Of a DNA stretch of 64,000 nt, positions 62,206 through 64,000 are shown piece after piece. Below the pieces are notes generated by a model. That model was not told the origin of the DNA. It did no database searches and saw nothing but the letters and a program-made list of their open reading frames with translations. Position 1 is the first letter of the stretch; every line of letters starts with the position of its first letter. The DNA is taken from assembly GCA_017544005.1 (NCBI GenBank), contig JAFYEZ010000039.1, positions 62,001 to 126,000 on the forward strand, read 5' to 3'. Origin of the DNA: Bacteroidales bacterium (GTDB lineage: Bacteria; Bacteroidota; Bacteroidia; Bacteroidales; UBA932). A program made the position numbers and the translations under genes.

Positions 62206-62305
62206 CCAAGGGCACAAAAAAAAACGAGCCGCAAAAGCGACTCGGCGCGCGGAGCGCGAGGGGTTCGGGGGCCGTGCCCCCGTAAAAAACAGGTGCCCAA
62301 GGGCA
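62206..62305 (-). repeat. tRNA-associated GC-rich repeat, copy C
   Basis: Plus-strand core GAGGGGTTCGGGGGCCGTGC then CCCCGTAAAAAACAGGTGCC. The flanking block GCCCAAGGGCACAAAAAA occurs twice, at about 62208-62225 and 62296-62312. It lies beyond the hairpin following tRNA-Leu and before the TonB receptor start. Confidence 0.7.
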
Positions 62306-62345
62306 CAAAAAATGCGAACCGACCGGTTCGCATTTTTTCGTGCCC
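62301..62345 (-). terminator. Hairpin at the tRNA-Leu 3' end
   Basis: GGGCAC, a bulge, AAAAATGCGAACC, loop GACC, GGTTCGCATTTTT and GTGCCC form a stem of about 19 pairs. Its base enters the tRNA acceptor end. Confidence 0.8.
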
Positions 62346-62426
62346 AGGACAAGACTCGAACTTGCACGCCCTTTAACAGGCACCAGCCCCTCAAGCTGGC
62401 GTGTCTACCAATTTCACCACCTGGGC
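62341..62426 (-). tRNA. tRNA-Leu (GAG)
   Basis: The 86-base minus-strand sequence begins GCCCAGGTGG, has D-arm TGAAATTGGTAGACAC, anticodon arm CCAGC-TTGAGGG-GCTGG with anticodon GAG, a long variable arm (TGCCTGTTAAAGGGCGT) and T arm AAGTTCGAGTCTT. The long variable arm fits a class II tRNA. Confidence 0.94.
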
Positions 62427-62440
62427 GGGGTTTGGGGTTG

Positions 62441-62448
62441 CAAAGATA
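62441..62448 (-). promoter_or_regulatory. -7 element of tRNA-Leu
   Basis: Minus strand TATCTTTG, 15 bases before the tRNA 5' end. Confidence 0.6.
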
Positions 62449-62490
62449 CAATGATTTTTGAAAACTCCACAAAAAAACTAAAAAAATTGA

Positions 62491-63513
62491 TTACCAACGG
62501 CCTTTGTGAATCCGTTCCGGCTTCCACTTATCCTTGGGTTTGACCTCCTTGTCGGGATAGCCCACGGCCACCACGCAATAGGGAACAACCGTTGCCGGAA
62601 GACCCAGGGCCTCCTTGATGGGTAGATAGCGGTCCGGATAGGGATAGCTGGCCGTCCAGACAGTGCCCAGGCCGAGGGAGGCGGCCGCCACCAGGAAGTT
62701 CTCGGTGCAGGCGCCCATATCATCCCGCCAGGTTCCGTTGGGCCGGGTGACCGGTGCGGCGTCCGGGTTGTTGCGGGGCGCACGCGTCACGGTCGTATCG
62801 GCGCAGAAGACCACGACGGCCGCTGCGCTCTTGAAAATCCGCAGGTTGAAGTTATTCTTGAAAATCGCTTCATACTCCGACTTGTCGGTCAGCACGACAA
62901 AACTCCAGGGTTGGACATTCATGCCCGTCGGCGCTGCCATGGCAGCGCGCAGCATCGCTTCCAGCTGCGCTTCGGAAACCGGCTGGTCCGTGAAGGAGCG
63001 GACGCTGGTCCGCGCGGCGATGGACTCCAGCGTCGGATTGGTGATCTTTTCAGTCTTCATGGTTACATCCTGTTTGACGGTGATGGCCGTAAACGCGTCA
63101 CCGGCCTGAAGATGAAGCTCCCAGGCGCGCGCTTTCTTTGACGGGGAAACGGTGATTTCCACCTGGTTACGGCCTACGATGCGGGCGCTTATCCCCTCAC
63201 CCGCCAGCGTCTGGTAGGTATTGTCTGCGCCCGGCGTGGCGTGGAAGAAGGTTTCCGTGCCGGCCACCTGCGCATCGTTGAGCCACCAGTGGTCGTAGTT
63301 CAGGCAGGTGACGAGGGTTTTTCCTCCCTCGGCGGCAAAGGATACCGCCTGCTGGGAGAGACGGATGGGCGTCCAGGCGCCCACGGGGCGTTCTTCTTCG
63401 ACCGCGACGGAAACCTGTTCCGCAGGGGCGGCCTGCGCACGGCGCGCATTTCCACAGGAGAGAAGCATCATCGCACTGAGCATCCAGGATGCCGCATAGA
63501 TTATTCTTTTCAT
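62491..63513 (-). CDS. Exported nitroreductase fused to a BACON-like N-terminal domain
   Basis: The 340-residue protein starts with a lipoprotein signal ending MMLLSC (Cys about 20). Residues about 45-150 form a beta-rich stretch with LSQQAVSFAAEGG and VTVKQD-like AITVKQDVTM, resembling a BACON domain. Residues about 155-340 are a nitroreductase with SIAARTSVRSFTDQPVSEAQLE, AAPTGMNVQPWSFVVL, ACTENFLVAAASLGLGTVW and VAVGYPDKE, the usual FMN and partner contacts. Nitroreductases reduce nitro groups or flavins with NAD(P)H in the cytosol, so an exported one would need another electron source. An internal ATG at the nitroreductase start is possible, but the continuous frame and signal make fusion likely. 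Confidence 0.82.
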   Translation of the reverse strand: MKRIIYAASWMLSAMMLLSCGNARRAQAAPAEQVSVAVEEERPVGAWTPIRLSQQAVSFAAEGGKTLVTCLNYDHWWLNDAQVAGTETFFHATPGADNTYQTLAGEGISARIVGRNQVEITVSPSKKARAWELHLQAGDAFTAITVKQDVTMKTEKITNPTLESIAARTSVRSFTDQPVSEAQLEAMLRAAMAAPTGMNVQPWSFVVLTDKSEYEAIFKNNFNLRIFKSAAAVVVFCADTTVTRAPRNNPDAAPVTRPNGTWRDDMGACTENFLVAAASLGLGTVWTASYPYPDRYLPIKEALGLPATVVPYCVVAVGYPDKEVKPKDKWKPERIHKGRW

Positions 63514-63524
63514 ATTCGATTGAT

Positions 63525-64000
63525 TTACATCATCTTACGCTTGCGGAAGATGATGATGGAAGCCAGGACGGTGAGCACCATGACGCCCCCCACAATCAGC
63601 ATATCCCAGTTCCCGCCGACCAGCGGCAGTTTGATATTCATGCCGTAGATGCTGGCTATCAGCGTCGGAGGCATCAGGAGCAGCGACACGAGGGTGAAGA
63701 TCTTCATGATCTTGTTCTGCTCGAGGTTGATCAGACCCAGCACCGTATTCTGCAGGTACTCGAGACGCTCAAAACTGAAGTTGGTGTGGTTGATCAGCGA
63801 CGAGACGTCTTTCAGGAGGATGTTGAGTTTGTTGACGATGGTCTTCGGGGTCTTCTCGCTCTTGAGCAGGGCCGAGATCATGCGTTGCTTATCGACGATG
63901 TTCTCGCGCACGATCATCGTGTTTTCCTGCAACTGATTGATGTCGAGCAGGAACTCATCCCCCACGTCCTCGCCCAGGCTGACACGCTTGCTGTACTGGG
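63525..64000 (-). CDS. corA: CorA-family magnesium transporter, 5' end beyond the window
   Basis: Only the C-terminal 158 or so residues are present; the gene starts past position 64000. A long helix (VRENIVDKQRMISALLKSEK and following) leads into two closing membrane segments, the first ending in the YGMN selectivity motif (SIYGMNIKLP) that defines CorA Mg2+ channels. The chain ends with a basic tail, IIFRKRKMM. CorA forms an inner-membrane pentamer for Mg2+ or Co2+ uptake. Confidence 0.92.
   Translation of the reverse strand, partial: QYSKRVSLGEDVGDEFLLDINQLQENTMIVRENIVDKQRMISALLKSEKTPKTIVNKLNILLKDVSSLINHTNFSFERLEYLQNTVLGLINLEQNKIMKIFTLVSLLLMPPTLIASIYGMNIKLPLVGGNWDMLIVGGVMVLTVLASIIIFRKRKMM

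Overview
The window looks like a chromosomal segment of a high-GC member of the Bacteroidales, most likely an uncultured gut lineage. The evidence is the set of Bacteroidota-specific families (LptD_2-type LptD, DUF4249, DUF4374, DUF1573, fimbrillin-like and FISUMP lipoproteins, Rho with a long disordered insert), repeated -7 promoter elements of the form TAnnTTTG, and few visible Shine-Dalgarno sequences. I cannot fix genus or species from sequence alone. No CRISPR array, prophage or insertion sequence was seen.

Layout. 1-11.5 kb is a cobalamin (B12) locus: a pair of divergent cobalamin riboswitches at 4.3-4.7 kb controls, to the left, a TonB receptor, an amber-interrupted DUF4374 lipoprotein and cbiA, and to the right a BtuB-like receptor and an exported CbiK-like chelatase. 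A predicted metal exporter and MeaB, the GTPase chaperone of B12-dependent methylmalonyl-CoA mutase, follow. 11.6-14.8 kb holds an M16 peptidase and a ferredoxin. 14.8-17.7 kb is an accessory island: two tandem palindromes, a strongly structured untranslated RNA with a terminator, an EcoRI-family adenine methyltransferase and an overlapping DUF262-HNH nuclease. This is the best candidate for an undescribed system.

17.7-25.0 kb is one leftward gene train (rsfS, ftsH, cdsA, psd, serpin, a 45-residue peptide, a FISUMP lipoprotein, an exported flavodoxin). 25-46 kb is core genome: birA, rpe, pepD, dnaA, amidase, lptD, AGCS symporter, rho, tig-clpP-clpX, M20 dipeptidase, a split chromate-type transporter, gyrB, rplU-rpmA. 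46-52 kb has tRNA-Asp with an adjacent tRNA-derived remnant, an ECF sigma operon, a GIN-domain lipoprotein, a Xer recombinase, an exported Ntn hydrolase, and yceD-rpmF-tRNA-Arg. 52-64 kb has typA, two large surface lipoproteins, a DUF4249/TonB receptor pair, tRNA-Leu, an exported nitroreductase and a partial CorA.

Three tRNA genes (Asp, Arg, Leu) are each followed by a long hairpin and then by a related GC-rich repeat, a recurring arrangement in this window. Positions of short motifs were counted by hand and may be off by one base.
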